DNA of 64,000 bases, taken from assembly GCA_039810585.1 (NCBI GenBank), contig JBDHXF010000001.1, positions 62,001 through 126,000 of the forward strand, in the 5' to 3' direction. The DNA comes from JBBATK01 sp039810585 (GTDB lineage: Bacteria > Bacteroidota > Ignavibacteria > Kapaibacteriales > NICIL-2). A model generated the notes under the pieces. That model saw only the letters and a program-made list of their open reading frames with translations, was not told the DNA's origin and did not search any database. The position numbers were made by a program, and so were the translations under genes. The number at the start of each line of letters is the position of its first letter. The first letter of the stretch is position 1. Shown piece after piece: positions 44,983-53,282 of this stretch.

Positions 44983-45834
44983 CTAAGCCTGACGCACCAC
45001 GAGTTGTGGGTACGGTAATTCGATGCCTTCCGCATCGAAGGCAATTTTAATTCGTCGGCGCAGCTCACCGGCTACCGACCATTGGCTCAGGGGCGTGGTT
45101 TCGCCGAGAATTTTTATTTCAATGCAGGAATCTCCGAATTTATCAACGCGCAGATACTCGGGCTTTTTTGTGATGGAGTCTTTGTAGTCCGGATCGAGCG
45201 ACAGTTCTTCTCCCACTGTATTCACGACTCGCTTCAGTTTCTCAAGGTCGGTGTTGTAGCCTACGCCAATGTTCATGTTGATTCGCGCAAAATATTTTGT
45301 AGAATTGGATGTCGTGCTAATCGCTCCATGCGGTACGTGATGCACTACGCCGTCCAAATCACGGAGAGTCGTCATACGCAAGCTGATATCTTCTACTTCG
45401 CCCGCCACATTGGCAACGCTTATCACGTCACCAATGCGATACTGATTTTCGAGAATAATAAACAATCCTGCGATCATATCACGAATGAGGTACTGACCAC
45501 CAAAACCAAGCGACAAGCCAACTATCCCAGCGCCGGCCAGAATTGGTCCTATTTGTACTCCGAGCTCCTGCAGACACATCAGGCTAACGACGGTGACGAT
45601 AACAATCCCTAGCGATGTGCTAAAAATGCGAATCAAGGTACTCTCCCGTTTTCGTTCTGCTTCTCGTTCGTGTTGCTTGTCTCGCACAACTGCCATGTGA
45701 ACGCCGTCACGTATGAAACGATCGCCCAGTTTACGTGCGATAATGCCAAGCACGATGAGGAGAACGATGCGTGCTCCATGACTCAATAGCCAGGGCAAAA
45801 TTTGTTGCTGCAATGCTTGATAATATTCATTCAT
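44983..45834 (-). CDS. MscS-family mechanosensitive channel
   Basis: The protein has 283 aa from the ATG at 45834; the frame extends upstream but that part is Arg/Ser/Cys-rich and unlikely to be translated. It is a small-conductance mechanosensitive channel of the inner membrane that releases solutes on hypo-osmotic shock. Three hydrophobic helices are present, the third being the pore helix (GPILAGAGIVGLSLGFGGQYLIRDMIAGLFIILENQYRIGDVI). The cytoplasmic beta domain follows (VAGEVEDISLRMTTLRDLDGVVHHVPHGAI). The gene lies in a 1.4-kb interval bracketed by the two copies of the groEL 3' repeat. Confidence 0.93.
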   Translation of the reverse strand: MNEYYQALQQQILPWLLSHGARIVLLIVLGIIARKLGDRFIRDGVHMAVVRDKQHEREAERKRESTLIRIFSTSLGIVIVTVVSLMCLQELGVQIGPILAGAGIVGLSLGFGGQYLIRDMIAGLFIILENQYRIGDVISVANVAGEVEDISLRMTTLRDLDGVVHHVPHGAISTTSNSTKYFARINMNIGVGYNTDLEKLKRVVNTVGEELSLDPDYKDSITKKPEYLRVDKFGDSCIEIKILGETTPLSQWSVAGELRRRIKIAFDAEGIELPYPQLVVRQA

Positions 45835-46248
45835 GGTTGGGCGTTGTTGGTTAAACATGCTAAACGACAGCAATGCGTGCAGTCTACTCGACGAACGGTG
45901 TCGTTCGAGGATGCGAGGAAATCGAGTAATGAAGGTACGTTGCGTTCGAGCACAGCACGCGAAACGTTGGCTACGAGGGACGCTAGTAAGAGTAGGAACG
46001 TTAATATACCCACAATTGTCAGACGAGGTGTGATCGCGGAGTCGGCAGTTTGCTGTGTGCCTGCGAAGCAGGCACGCACGTGAACTCTGTTGCACTCAAC
46101 GGACTCTCACGAGCGGCGTCTACCTTGTGAACATGATCACCGACAAAGGCGAGCGCTGTGTGCATCGAATATTGGTTCAGAAATAGAGCGGTTGTCAGAC
46201 ATCACGCTTAAACACGCGTCAGATGTGAACATTCGCAGGCGCAGTATG

Positions 46249-46480
46249 ATGGATTACTAAGAGTAGATCGACGCCCCTCAATCAAAAGGCTGTCTCGTTG
46301 GGGACAGCCTTTTTGTTTGCTACGAGTCGCAAAGTGAGTGCTAAAGCATTAACACGTTTTCCCCAAAATTAACGAGTGTTTAACGCGACCGTGAGAGTCT
46401 CACGGTCGCTCGTTTCGCGTGCTTTTTGTTGATTTCTGATAAACAGTCCAAAACGATGTGGAAAAGCCAGAGGCTCGCTT
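46249..46480 (+). repeat. groEL 3'-region direct repeat, copy 2
   Basis: It begins ATGGATTACTAAGAGTA, identical to the last groEL codons and stop, but without the rest of groEL in front. The 25-bp palindrome (46385-46409) and the distal about 60 bp are essentially identical to copy 1. The spacer around the outer arms has drifted (TTTTCCCC instead of TTTTCCAC). Confidence 0.9.
46285..46316 (+). terminator. Duplicated groEL-type terminator
   Basis: Stem AAAGGCTGTC/GACAGCCTTT with a T run. The top of the hairpin differs from copy 1 but can still pair. No plus-strand gene precedes it. Confidence 0.8.
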
Positions 46481-46509
46481 GTTCTATACAACGCGCCGAC
46501 TTTAACAGC

Positions 46510-47757
46510 TCACATCAAAAAGCACAAGGCCATCACCAAGGTGAACACAGCCTGCAGAATGATAGTATTCACATTCGATTGCACGAGCGAGCGGAGTAGG
46601 ATGTTTTTACGCATGTGACTCACAATACGCACAGCGAGCAGTGTTCCAATGGCGGCCGGGATGAGCAACAGTGGCTTATGAAGCGACCACGCCAGATACA
46701 CCGTGACAAGCAGCGCCCCGCTGACGATGGCTGTATAAATAGCCGGCGTACGCTCCTTACCATAGACCACCACCAAGTGGTTCTTGCCGGTTTTGGCATC
46801 CGATTCCGCATCGGGCACTTCGTTGATGAGCAGGATGTTGGCTGTAAGCAAGCCTGGCGGAACACCGATTAGAAAACTCCACAGATCGGCATGACCCGTG
46901 ATGACACTCATCATACCCGCGCTGATGAGCGGACCAAAGGTGAGGCCAATAAACAACTCACCGAGACCACGTCGGGCTGAGAGGCGCAGGGGTGGAGCGG
47001 TGTAGAAGAATCCGGAAAGAGCTCCGGCGATGCCGAACATGAGTATCTCGGAACTGACTTGCGTATTCAGATAAAATCCAATAGCTGTTGCAAGAAGCAA
47101 TAGTACTGTTGCCAAGACAAAGGTTCCACGCAACGTGATGAGTCCCAATTCAATGGCTCGACTACCACCACTGTACTTCAGAAAATACTGGGTGTTAGCG
47201 TCGTCGGTGCCACTTTGGACGTCGAAGTAGTCGTTGAATACATTGGCAGAGAGATGCAGAAACGCCAAACCCAGAAAGGCCAGACCAATGTTTAGTCCAA
47301 CCGCATGCGTTCCCGGGAGCTGCAGCGCGTACAGACATCCCACCAATCCTGTCAACAACGAGGCACTCAAGAATGGCGCTCGAGTCACCACCAGCCAGCT
47401 CACCAGTTTGGTTGAGAACTTGATGGGCACTTGGACCGGTTTTTCCAAAACCTCTGTCACACCGCAAAATCCAATTTGCTGACCATCCCGAAAGGTAGGC
47501 GTAATGCGGATGTGCGCCGGAAACTGTTCGCCGCTCTTGCGCACAAACACAGTGTCGGTCACAAACTCACCCTCCCTCACTGCGGTAGCCAGCCAGCCCT
47601 CGACATTTTGCAGGACGATATGTCCGGGCGAAAACAGCGATACCCTCTTCTTGCCAATCACTTCTTCTTTCGTGTAGCCAAATATCTCCTCCGCTCCCGC
47701 ATTGAAGGTTTCGATAATGCCCTCCATATCGCAGGTTACCGTGCTCTTCGCTATCAT
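46510..47757 (-). CDS. PAS domain fused to a MenA/UbiA-type prenyltransferase
   Basis: The protein has 415 aa. The ATG at 47757 has a perfect AGGAGGA ribosome-binding site (47761-47768). Residues about 1-108 form a PAS sensory domain (TCDMEGIIETFNAGAEEIFGYTKEEVIGKKRVSLF, VFVRKSGEQFPAHIRITPTF, GFCGVTEVLEK). Residues about 120-415 form a UbiA-family polyprenyltransferase with about eight membrane helices and both catalytic aspartate motifs, NDYFDVQSGTD (about 175) and NEVPDAESD (about 312). The opening TRAPFLSASLLTGLVG and YTAPPLRLSARRGLGELFIG favour a MenA-like role (dihydroxynaphthoate prenylation for menaquinone). No frameshift separates the halves, so this is a true fusion. A cytoplasmic redox- or ligand-sensing input to quinone synthesis is inferred. 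Confidence 0.88.
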   Translation of the reverse strand: MIAKSTVTCDMEGIIETFNAGAEEIFGYTKEEVIGKKRVSLFSPGHIVLQNVEGWLATAVREGEFVTDTVFVRKSGEQFPAHIRITPTFRDGQQIGFCGVTEVLEKPVQVPIKFSTKLVSWLVVTRAPFLSASLLTGLVGCLYALQLPGTHAVGLNIGLAFLGLAFLHLSANVFNDYFDVQSGTDDANTQYFLKYSGGSRAIELGLITLRGTFVLATVLLLLATAIGFYLNTQVSSEILMFGIAGALSGFFYTAPPLRLSARRGLGELFIGLTFGPLISAGMMSVITGHADLWSFLIGVPPGLLTANILLINEVPDAESDAKTGKNHLVVVYGKERTPAIYTAIVSGALLVTVYLAWSLHKPLLLIPAAIGTLLAVRIVSHMRKNILLRSLVQSNVNTIILQAVFTLVMALCFLM

Positions 47758-47826
47758 GAATTCCTCCTGATTGAGTGGACAACAGACCGACATTGTTTCT
47801 GGTTCACATCGGCTTAACGTCTGGCT

Positions 47827-47858
47827 GATTTTTATTCGTGCACGGCTGCGCCGTTCAC
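47827..47858 (+). repeat. Dispersed hairpin element, copy h
   Basis: GATTTTTATTC (47827-47837) is followed by ACGGC-TGC-GCCGT with outer GTG/CAC pairs. It lies 70 bases upstream of the PAS-UbiA start codon, in the orientation opposite to that gene. Confidence 0.6.
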
Positions 47859-47930
47859 AACACAGGGCACGCTACCCAACGATGCTTCTCTGCAAACAGT
47901 TTGTGGAGTTAACAGTGCCGTTCGAACAAA

Positions 47931-47950
47931 CCGACTGACCGGTCGGTCGG
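47931..47950. promoter_or_regulatory. TetR-type operator palindrome
   Basis: CCGACTGACCGGTCGGTCGG is an inverted repeat centred on ACCGGT with one mismatch, typical of operators bound by TetR-family repressors. It is 174 bp upstream of the PAS-UbiA start. A TetR gene lies 3.7 kb to the right (51661-52356); whether it binds here is unknown. Confidence 0.65.
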
Positions 47951-48003
47951 CAAACTTAATCAGATTGGAAGTGCCGACAACTCGACGAAAAACTTTTGAG
48001 GGA

Positions 48004-48030
48004 AGCGCGAAGCGCTCAAGAATTGAGAGG
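48004..48030 (-). repeat. Dispersed hairpin element, copy i (degenerate)
   Basis: AGCGC-GAA-GCGCT is followed by TCAAGAATTGAGAGG, a weak match to the constant block. It lies just beyond the terminator of the T9SS protein gene. Confidence 0.45.
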
Positions 48031-48039
48031 AACTAGGAG

Positions 48040-48074
48040 AAAAAAAAGTCCCGTCACACGGAGGTGACGGGACT
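48040..48074 (-). terminator. Terminator of the 48106 T9SS gene
   Basis: A perfect 11-bp stem AGTCCCGTCAC/GTGACGGGACT with a 6-nt loop is followed on the minus strand by eight T. Confidence 0.9.
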
Positions 48075-48105
48075 CGATTTTTCCGCCGAAAGGAATGGAC
48101 TACGC

Positions 48106-49128
48106 TCAATGCATAATCATCAGGGTTTTCTTGACGGTTGTATTGCCAAAGTGAATAAGCAAGCTGACCGGACCGTTCGGGATATCCTGTGTGGAAACAA
48201 CCACGGTCGAACCACTCATGTTGTTGCAATCTTTCACCAAGCGCCCCATCACGTCGAAGTGTTGAATGGACGAAATCGCAGTCGTGGAGGGGCTGACAAT
48301 CGTCACAGCATCGTTAGCCGGCTGAGGTTGCAGCATAACACCCGAGGTATTGAAAGCGGGATCATCAATTCCTGCTGCCAGACCGGCGCTGTAAGAGGCT
48401 CCGGATGTGAACGAACCGAAGCCCGGAACAACAAATTGAGTGATAGCGCAGAGCGAGCCATATGTAAAACTGGGTGAGTAGAAATTGTACGCCACTTGTA
48501 GAAAATCCAGCGTGTCGGTGCTGTTGGTCATGTGATAATACTGCTTCGAAACCACTCTCAATACATCGGTATAGCTAATTCCGTGGGGGAGGTTTAGCGT
48601 TCCATAGCCATCGCACATCACGGTATCCATGCCACTGAAGGTAGCGCCGCCCTGTTGAGTCATATACCCGGCAAAATCGTCCACCAGGGTCGACTGATAG
48701 GTCATCGGAAACGCCGCCATGCGTTGTGAGTTGGTCATGATAATCGAGTCGCTCGGCGATGCCGATCCAAAGGTCTCCCAGCCGGCGCTGTTCACCAGGA
48801 AATAGGAATACTCTCCGCTGCCACTACCGCTGGCAATCGAATAATTGGCGTTCGAGAACAAAGAATGATACGGCGTAGTGGCCGCATCAATAAAGGTTGT
48901 GGTATCAACCGAGGCGGAGTCGCTCCAACTACTGAAATTCCACGTCACGTTTGCACCGCCTGTACCCGCAGTTATACCGGCAGTGTGGACGGATTGCATG
49001 CGGACACTTTGGCCAAGCGCCGGCACAACACTGACATCGATCACGGGACCTTCCGCTTGCGCGCATATCACTAACCCAACCATGGTAACGCAACACGCTA
49101 CCATCAAGGACTGAAACCGAGATTTCAT
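48106..49128 (-). CDS. Secreted protein with T9SS sorting domain
   Basis: The protein has 340 aa from the ATG at 49128, preceded by GAGGTTC. A signal peptide (SLMVACCVTMVGLVICAQAE) is followed by a beta-rich domain (about residues 25-250, NVTWNFSSWSDSASVDTTTFIDAATTPYHSLFSNANYSI; TLNLPHGISYTDVLRV) and a C-terminal type IX sorting domain (about 265-340, MLQPQPANDAVTIVSP ... IQHFDVMGRLVKD ... VSLLIHFGNTTVKKTLMI). No catalytic motif is seen. The N-terminal domain resembles the 'aspartate-free' beta-sandwiches common at the start of Bacteroidota T9SS cargo. It is monocistronic with its own terminator. Confidence 0.85.
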   Translation of the reverse strand: MKSRFQSLMVACCVTMVGLVICAQAEGPVIDVSVVPALGQSVRMQSVHTAGITAGTGGANVTWNFSSWSDSASVDTTTFIDAATTPYHSLFSNANYSIASGSGSGEYSYFLVNSAGWETFGSASPSDSIIMTNSQRMAAFPMTYQSTLVDDFAGYMTQQGGATFSGMDTVMCDGYGTLNLPHGISYTDVLRVVSKQYYHMTNSTDTLDFLQVAYNFYSPSFTYGSLCAITQFVVPGFGSFTSGASYSAGLAAGIDDPAFNTSGVMLQPQPANDAVTIVSPSTTAISSIQHFDVMGRLVKDCNNMSGSTVVVSTQDIPNGPVSLLIHFGNTTVKKTLMIMH

Positions 49129-49333
49129 ACGAACCTCATGTAAATGTGATAGAATAAACACTGCATTGTTCTCGTTGATCGTATCACGACCTGCATTTGC
49201 GGTTGAGCAACAACACCAGTAGGTGTTTCCTCTGCGACATGTTTACACTTCGCTTTCCGATTCGTCGCCAACACTCAGTGCACATACTCCGACGATTCGT
49301 GAGCCACTATGCCGAAGCTAAGCGGATCCGACC

Positions 49334-49957
49334 TCAGTGGTGACTGTGCATCTTGGCAATAAGGTCGATTACGGCCGACATTCCCTTGTGCCCTTCCCCT
49401 TCATCCAACTCGCGCTCGTAAGCTTCTAGACGCAGAATCTCCCAATCCGCAAAAGCGGTGGCCAACAATTCTGGAGTGTACAATTGCTCAAGTGCAGAAG
49501 GTCCGCCGGTTCCATATTCAAGTTGCTTGGGGGTGTATCCATGAAGCATCAACACGCCACCGGGTTTTAACGCCTTCTTCATTCCCGCAAAAATCTGATC
49601 CCGGAATGCAGGCGGGGCAAATTGTATGAAGATGGCAACGACGGCATCATACTCAGCGTCCGGCCATTCCAAGTGTTGCAAGTCCGCATGCCTGAAGTCG
49701 ACCTGAACGGATTTTGATGCGGCAAGCTGACGAGCTTTTTGTAGAGCCGCTTCTGCGAAATCTGTGGCCACTACCTCGTAGCCATGTTGTGCTAAAAAGA
49801 CGGAATTGCGCCCCTCTCCGTCGGCTGGTACCAGTACTCGTGATCCCGGTTTAAGGGAGTGAACATGTTCCCGTAAAAACTGGGCGGCATCCATTCCAAA
49901 TACATAATGGTCAGTGCTATACCGTCCGTTCCAAAACTCATGTTCATTTGCCGCCAT
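49334..49957 (-). CDS. Class I SAM-dependent methyltransferase (TehB-like)
   Basis: The protein has 207 aa. It begins FWNGRYSTDHYVFG, typical of the TehB/tellurite-resistance-like group. Motif I is VLVPADGEGRNSVFLAQHGYEVVATDFAEAAL, followed by ADLQHLEWPDAEYDAVVAIFIQF and a post-motif region KPGGVLMLHGYTPKQLEYGTGGPS. The predicted reaction is SAM-dependent methylation of a small molecule or oxyanion; the substrate is unknown. The usual 'GCG' of motif I is PAD here, which is seen in part of this subfamily. Confidence 0.88.
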   Translation of the reverse strand: MAANEHEFWNGRYSTDHYVFGMDAAQFLREHVHSLKPGSRVLVPADGEGRNSVFLAQHGYEVVATDFAEAALQKARQLAASKSVQVDFRHADLQHLEWPDAEYDAVVAIFIQFAPPAFRDQIFAGMKKALKPGGVLMLHGYTPKQLEYGTGGPSALEQLYTPELLATAFADWEILRLEAYERELDEGEGHKGMSAVIDLIAKMHSHH

Positions 49958-50169
49958 GGTATTGTTCCTGCCTTAAGAGATGGCTCATCCGCTGCCCGGC
50001 ACTGACTTACTTTTCGTAGGGTTTTTCAGCGGGTGAATAGGAGTGCAAATTGCGACGATGTCGGCGTACGATCGCTGTTAAAATCTCGACTCCTTCCACT
50101 CCGCCCTCTTCCCCTATTTTTGCGGCTTCAGAATTGTCGGTAACGCCTTCACCCCTTCGCCACGCACAC

Positions 50170-51108
50170 ATGTCGGATTCAACCCTTGGTTTGCTTGCTT
50201 GTTGTTGCACCGTCCTACTCTGGACCATCGGCACATACGCCTTTACCAGCTCTGCGCGTAAGGCAGCGGCAACCACGGTTAATCGTGTTCGCCTTCTCTA
50301 CGCCCTCGTTGGCATGACACTCATTGCCTGCGTTGTAGAGCAGTGCATGCCCTGGGATCTGCTTCTCCGGCCGCCGCTCGCGCAAGTTGGGTGGTTTGCC
50401 GTGTCAGGGTTGATTGGATTCACGATAGGCGACAGTCTGTTTTTCCATGCGTTCAAAATTCTCGGAAGCCGTCGCGCCACTGTTTTCACTTGCTTCGCAC
50501 CAGCCGCATCACTTCTCTCGGGCATTCTCTTACTCGACGAACACCTCTCGGCCTTGGGGGTACTTGGTATGGCCATTTCGATTGGAGGGATTTTACTCTT
50601 GACCCTGTCGAAGGACGAGCAGCAAGAGGTGCACGACGATGGTCATGGCCGTTTTTCTGTGGGGGTGATCGTAGCCGCCGCTGGTGCAGCATGTCAGGGT
50701 TTAGGTCTGGTTCTCTCTCGCAAAGGTTTCGCTGCGTCACCCGTGGCAATGTCTGCCTTCCACGCCACCTTTCTCAGACTCTTGGCAGCAACAGTGTCGG
50801 CCTACCTGTCCGGCCTTCGCCGCGTTCCACTTTGGCAGGAATTAAAACGCATTAGCGCTGATCGCAAAATCGTGGCACCAATTCTTCTTGGCGTTTTGGT
50901 AGGCCCTATTCTTGGCGTCAGCTCCTCGCTCTACGCGGTCTCAAAAATTGAGGCTTCCATCGCTCAAACTATTCTTGCTCTTACGCCTGTGTCGGTAACG
51001 CTCAGCTCCGCCATGATCTTTCGTGAACGCGTCCGCCCGCTTTCCGCCTTGGCCGTTGCCATCAGTCTGGCAGGCGTCTTTCTACTGGTATGGAAGGATG
51101 CGCATTGA
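50170..51108 (+). CDS. EamA/DMT-family transporter
   Basis: The protein has 312 aa from the ATG at 50170; the upstream in-frame part (50050) is Pro/Ser-rich and has no hydrophobic start, so it is excluded. Ten transmembrane segments in two EamA repeats are visible, with WTIGTYAFTSSARKAAATTVNRVRLLYALVGM early, a short charged loop (SKDEQQEVHDDGHGRF) in the middle and SIAQTILALTPVSVTLSSAMIFRERVRPLSALAVAISLAGVFLLVW at the end. It is an inner-membrane metabolite exporter of unknown substrate. It is convergent with csaA (58 bp apart). Confidence 0.9.
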   Translation: MSDSTLGLLACCCTVLLWTIGTYAFTSSARKAAATTVNRVRLLYALVGMTLIACVVEQCMPWDLLLRPPLAQVGWFAVSGLIGFTIGDSLFFHAFKILGSRRATVFTCFAPAASLLSGILLLDEHLSALGVLGMAISIGGILLLTLSKDEQQEVHDDGHGRFSVGVIVAAAGAACQGLGLVLSRKGFAASPVAMSAFHATFLRLLAATVSAYLSGLRRVPLWQELKRISADRKIVAPILLGVLVGPILGVSSSLYAVSKIEASIAQTILALTPVSVTLSSAMIFRERVRPLSALAVAISLAGVFLLVWKDAH

Positions 51109-51166
51109 AGTGGCAACGCGCTGTCGTGGATGCCGGTGACAGATGGGCACAGGCAACGCTCAGAAC

Positions 51167-51502
51167 CTAATACACTCGATGTCCGTTCGGAACAGCTCGT
51201 TCCGGCTGGAGAAGTATCACAGCGCCCTCGCTGTCATTTATTCCCAAGCACAATACTTCCGATACAAATCCCGCGATGCGCTTGGGCTCGATGTTTGTGA
51301 GAGCGATCACCTGTCGTCCGACGAGTTCTTCCACCGTGTAGCGCTGACTAATCTGCGCGCTGCTGTGTTTCACGCCAAGCTCATCACCAAAGTCTATTCG
51401 CAACTTCAACGCCGGCTTACGAGCCTCGGCAAAGAACTCGGCGCCGAGAATGGTCCCGACACGAAGGTCTGCTTGAAAGAACAGGTCCGGATTGATGGTC
51501 AT
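51167..51502 (-). CDS. csaA: CsaA-type tRNA-binding domain protein
   Basis: The protein has 111 aa, the usual CsaA size. It is a single OB-fold tRNA-binding (EMAP-II-like) domain: FFQADLRVGTILGAEFFAEARKPALKLRIDFGDELGVKHSSAQISQRYTVEELVGRQVIALTNIEPKRIAGFVSEVLCLG. CsaA is described as an export-related chaperone that also binds tRNA. The same fold occurs as the C-terminal domain of the MetG encoded at 53860, so both forms coexist within 3 kb. It lies downstream of the tetR-like gene on the same strand. Confidence 0.92.
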   Translation of the reverse strand: MTINPDLFFQADLRVGTILGAEFFAEARKPALKLRIDFGDELGVKHSSAQISQRYTVEELVGRQVIALTNIEPKRIAGFVSEVLCLGINDSEGAVILLQPERAVPNGHRVY

Positions 51503-51630
51503 GCGTGTGTTGTCGTTTTGGTGGATGACTTATCATCGCGCTTCGCGCCGGCTTCAGACCCTGTACAACGAACAGGTGCTGATGCCGATGCACCGGCACC
51601 TACCGGAGCGTGTCTGCCTGAGGTCCGAGG

Positions 51631-51660
51631 GCAGCGAAGCTGCACACGAATAATAATCAC
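51631..51660 (-). repeat. Dispersed hairpin element, copy j
   Basis: GCAGC-GAA-GCTGC (51631-51643) is followed by ACAC and GAATAATAATCAC (51648-51660). On the minus strand the constant block begins immediately after the TetR stop codon. Confidence 0.75.
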
Positions 51661-52356
51661 TTATGAGCTTTTCGTTGCAAGAAATCCCTGATGCAGACGC
51701 TTCTTAGTTTTTGCGCTGAGTAGTCGACGCAGGGTTGGGCTCATGAGACCGGCGCCGATAACGGACTGACGGAATTTGTACGCATCGCGCAAGGAGTATG
51801 ATTTGCCGTCAAGGACCCATTGCAAGAAGATACCGTCGCTTATCCCTAGCTCCAAGCGAGCGAAAGATTGCACGTCCACATCGTGAAAGGCTTTTAGCCG
51901 GATAAGACGCTGCGTGAGGGATGCACCCAATTCGGCGAGTTTCTTTTTCATCTCGCGAATACGCTCAATAAACTGTCTGTCGTCAGAGCGAAGCGCGTGA
52001 GCCCAGAATTCGAGGAGCAGCGAGGCGTGGTCGGCGTGACGTTCGTAGAAGTCGATGGTGGTATCGATAAGTGCATCGGCCGCTGCAACTGGCTCCAGAG
52101 CTGAGTTTGCGGCGGAATTCATGGCGTGCTCGTATTCGTCCATCCACTGACGGTACACAGCCAAAAAGAGCTCGTCCTTCGTTTGAAAGTACTCGTAGAG
52201 CGTACCCTTTCCCACGGAAGCAGCATCGGCAATGTCCTGCATTTTCGCCGCATGAAAGCCCCGCTGGGAAAACACTTCAACCGATGCGGCAATGAGTTGC
52301 TCGCGTTTGGATTGTTTACGATCGCTGCGTGCCTCTTCTTTGGTCACAACCTGCAC
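51661..52356 (-). CDS. TetR/AcrR-family transcriptional regulator
   Basis: The protein has 231 aa. The N-terminal helix-turn-helix is canonical: REQLIAASVEVFSQRGFHAAKMQDIADAASVGKGTLYEYFQTKDELFLAVYRQWMDEY. The C-terminal helical ligand-binding domain (about residues 75-220) is of the fatty-acid/efflux regulator type. The ligand is unknown. No palindrome was found in its own upstream region, but a TetR-type operator lies 3.7 kb away at 47931. A dispersed hairpin element abuts its stop codon. Downstream on the same strand is csaA. Confidence 0.92.
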   Translation of the reverse strand: MQVVTKEEARSDRKQSKREQLIAASVEVFSQRGFHAAKMQDIADAASVGKGTLYEYFQTKDELFLAVYRQWMDEYEHAMNSAANSALEPVAAADALIDTTIDFYERHADHASLLLEFWAHALRSDDRQFIERIREMKKKLAELGASLTQRLIRLKAFHDVDVQSFARLELGISDGIFLQWVLDGKSYSLRDAYKFRQSVIGAGLMSPTLRRLLSAKTKKRLHQGFLATKSS

Positions 52357-52417
52357 CTTCCATATAAGCGAAACATCACATCAGGCAATGGGTGGCGGAA
52401 TCTGCTCAGTCCTCTTA

Positions 52418-53179
52418 TCACGCCGCATTGCGCTGAAAGAGACCCAGGGTGGCACCCTGCGGATCCAGAATAATACAGAAAAACCCCTTATCACCTGCGG
52501 CACCGGGTCCCAGAAGTAGAGTCCCTCCTGCATCCTGCAGTCGAGCTGCAGCTGCAGCGCAATCGTCAACCATCACGTAGGGCATCCAATTGGGCGGAAC
52601 ATCAGGAATCTCCATCATCCCACCGATGCGTAGTGAACCTAAAGCCCACTCTGTGTACCCGGGACTCTCGATGGCAGTCCACCCAAACAGCGAGGAATAA
52701 AAGGCTGTGGCCTTGGCTGTATCCTTAACTGCCAGTTCATACCAGCAGAAAGCATTGCCTTCGTCGACAACGGCAGCGCCAAAGTGATTTCCTCTTTGCC
52801 ACAAACAAAACACCGCATCGCAGGGATCTTTGACGATAGCCATGCGGCCCACACCGGGGACGTCGAATGGTGGCGCTAGCAACGTAGCTCCCAGCTCAAC
52901 AGCCTTCGCGGCTGATTCGTCGACGGAGCTGACGCTGATGTAAACATTCCAATGGCTACGACTTCCGGCAGCCACTTCGTCGGGATGAAGCGAGAGTAAA
53001 CCCGCAGCCGACAACTCGCCTTTCAAGAGCATGGTGTAGAGTTGTCCGTCGCCATAGGGCGAGTCACTCGCATTCCAGTCGAACACTCGTGTATAAAATT
53101 CCTTTGCGGCAGTCTGGTTGCTGCTTGCGCACTCAGACCAACAAAACATGCCGGGCATGTAGGAGCCGACGTGTGGCAT
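52418..53179 (-). CDS. VOC-family (glyoxalase/bleomycin-resistance fold) protein, two domains
   Basis: The protein has 253 aa from the ATG at 53179 (MPHVGSYMPGMFCWSECASSNQTAAKEFYTRVFDW). Two beta-alpha-beta-beta-beta VOC domains are visible (about residues 8-120 and 130-250; second start NAFCWYELAVKDTAKATAFYSSLFGWTAIESPG, end GGTLLLGPGAAGDKGFFCIILDPQGATLGLFQ). The arrangement is like the CFP-30B/27-kDa antigen group of hydroxylase-like proteins with unknown substrate. It lies just upstream of the tetR-like gene on the same strand (61 bp), so it may be controlled by that regulator. Confidence 0.88.
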   Translation of the reverse strand: MPHVGSYMPGMFCWSECASSNQTAAKEFYTRVFDWNASDSPYGDGQLYTMLLKGELSAAGLLSLHPDEVAAGSRSHWNVYISVSSVDESAAKAVELGATLLAPPFDVPGVGRMAIVKDPCDAVFCLWQRGNHFGAAVVDEGNAFCWYELAVKDTAKATAFYSSLFGWTAIESPGYTEWALGSLRIGGMMEIPDVPPNWMPYVMVDDCAAAAARLQDAGGTLLLGPGAAGDKGFFCIILDPQGATLGLFQRNAA

Positions 53180-53282
53180 TTGTATTCCTATTGTGTACTT
53201 CTGTTGTACTCGGTGCTTAATGTCTCTTGTATCGACCACGTACCACTGTCGTGCGCGGTATGAGTATCTCTGTTTCGCACTA

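Larger units (their letters stand above)
45835..46509. other. Region between mscS and the PAS-UbiA gene
   Basis: No supported gene was found. It contains a mini-hairpin GTGCCTGC-GAA-GCAGGCAC (46057-46075), the second copy of the groEL 3' repeat (46249-46480) with its own terminator, and a half-CIRCE-like GAGTGCTAA (about 46,335). Confidence 0.7.
47758..48105. other. Intergenic control region upstream of PAS-UbiA
   Basis: No gene is present. It holds hairpin copies h and i, a 20-bp TetR-type palindrome (47931-47950) and the terminator of the next minus-strand gene. Confidence 0.75.

Noticed and set aside
51143..51691. 182-codon plus-strand ORF across csaA
   Set aside because: It runs antisense to csaA, which is a complete, recognisable gene.
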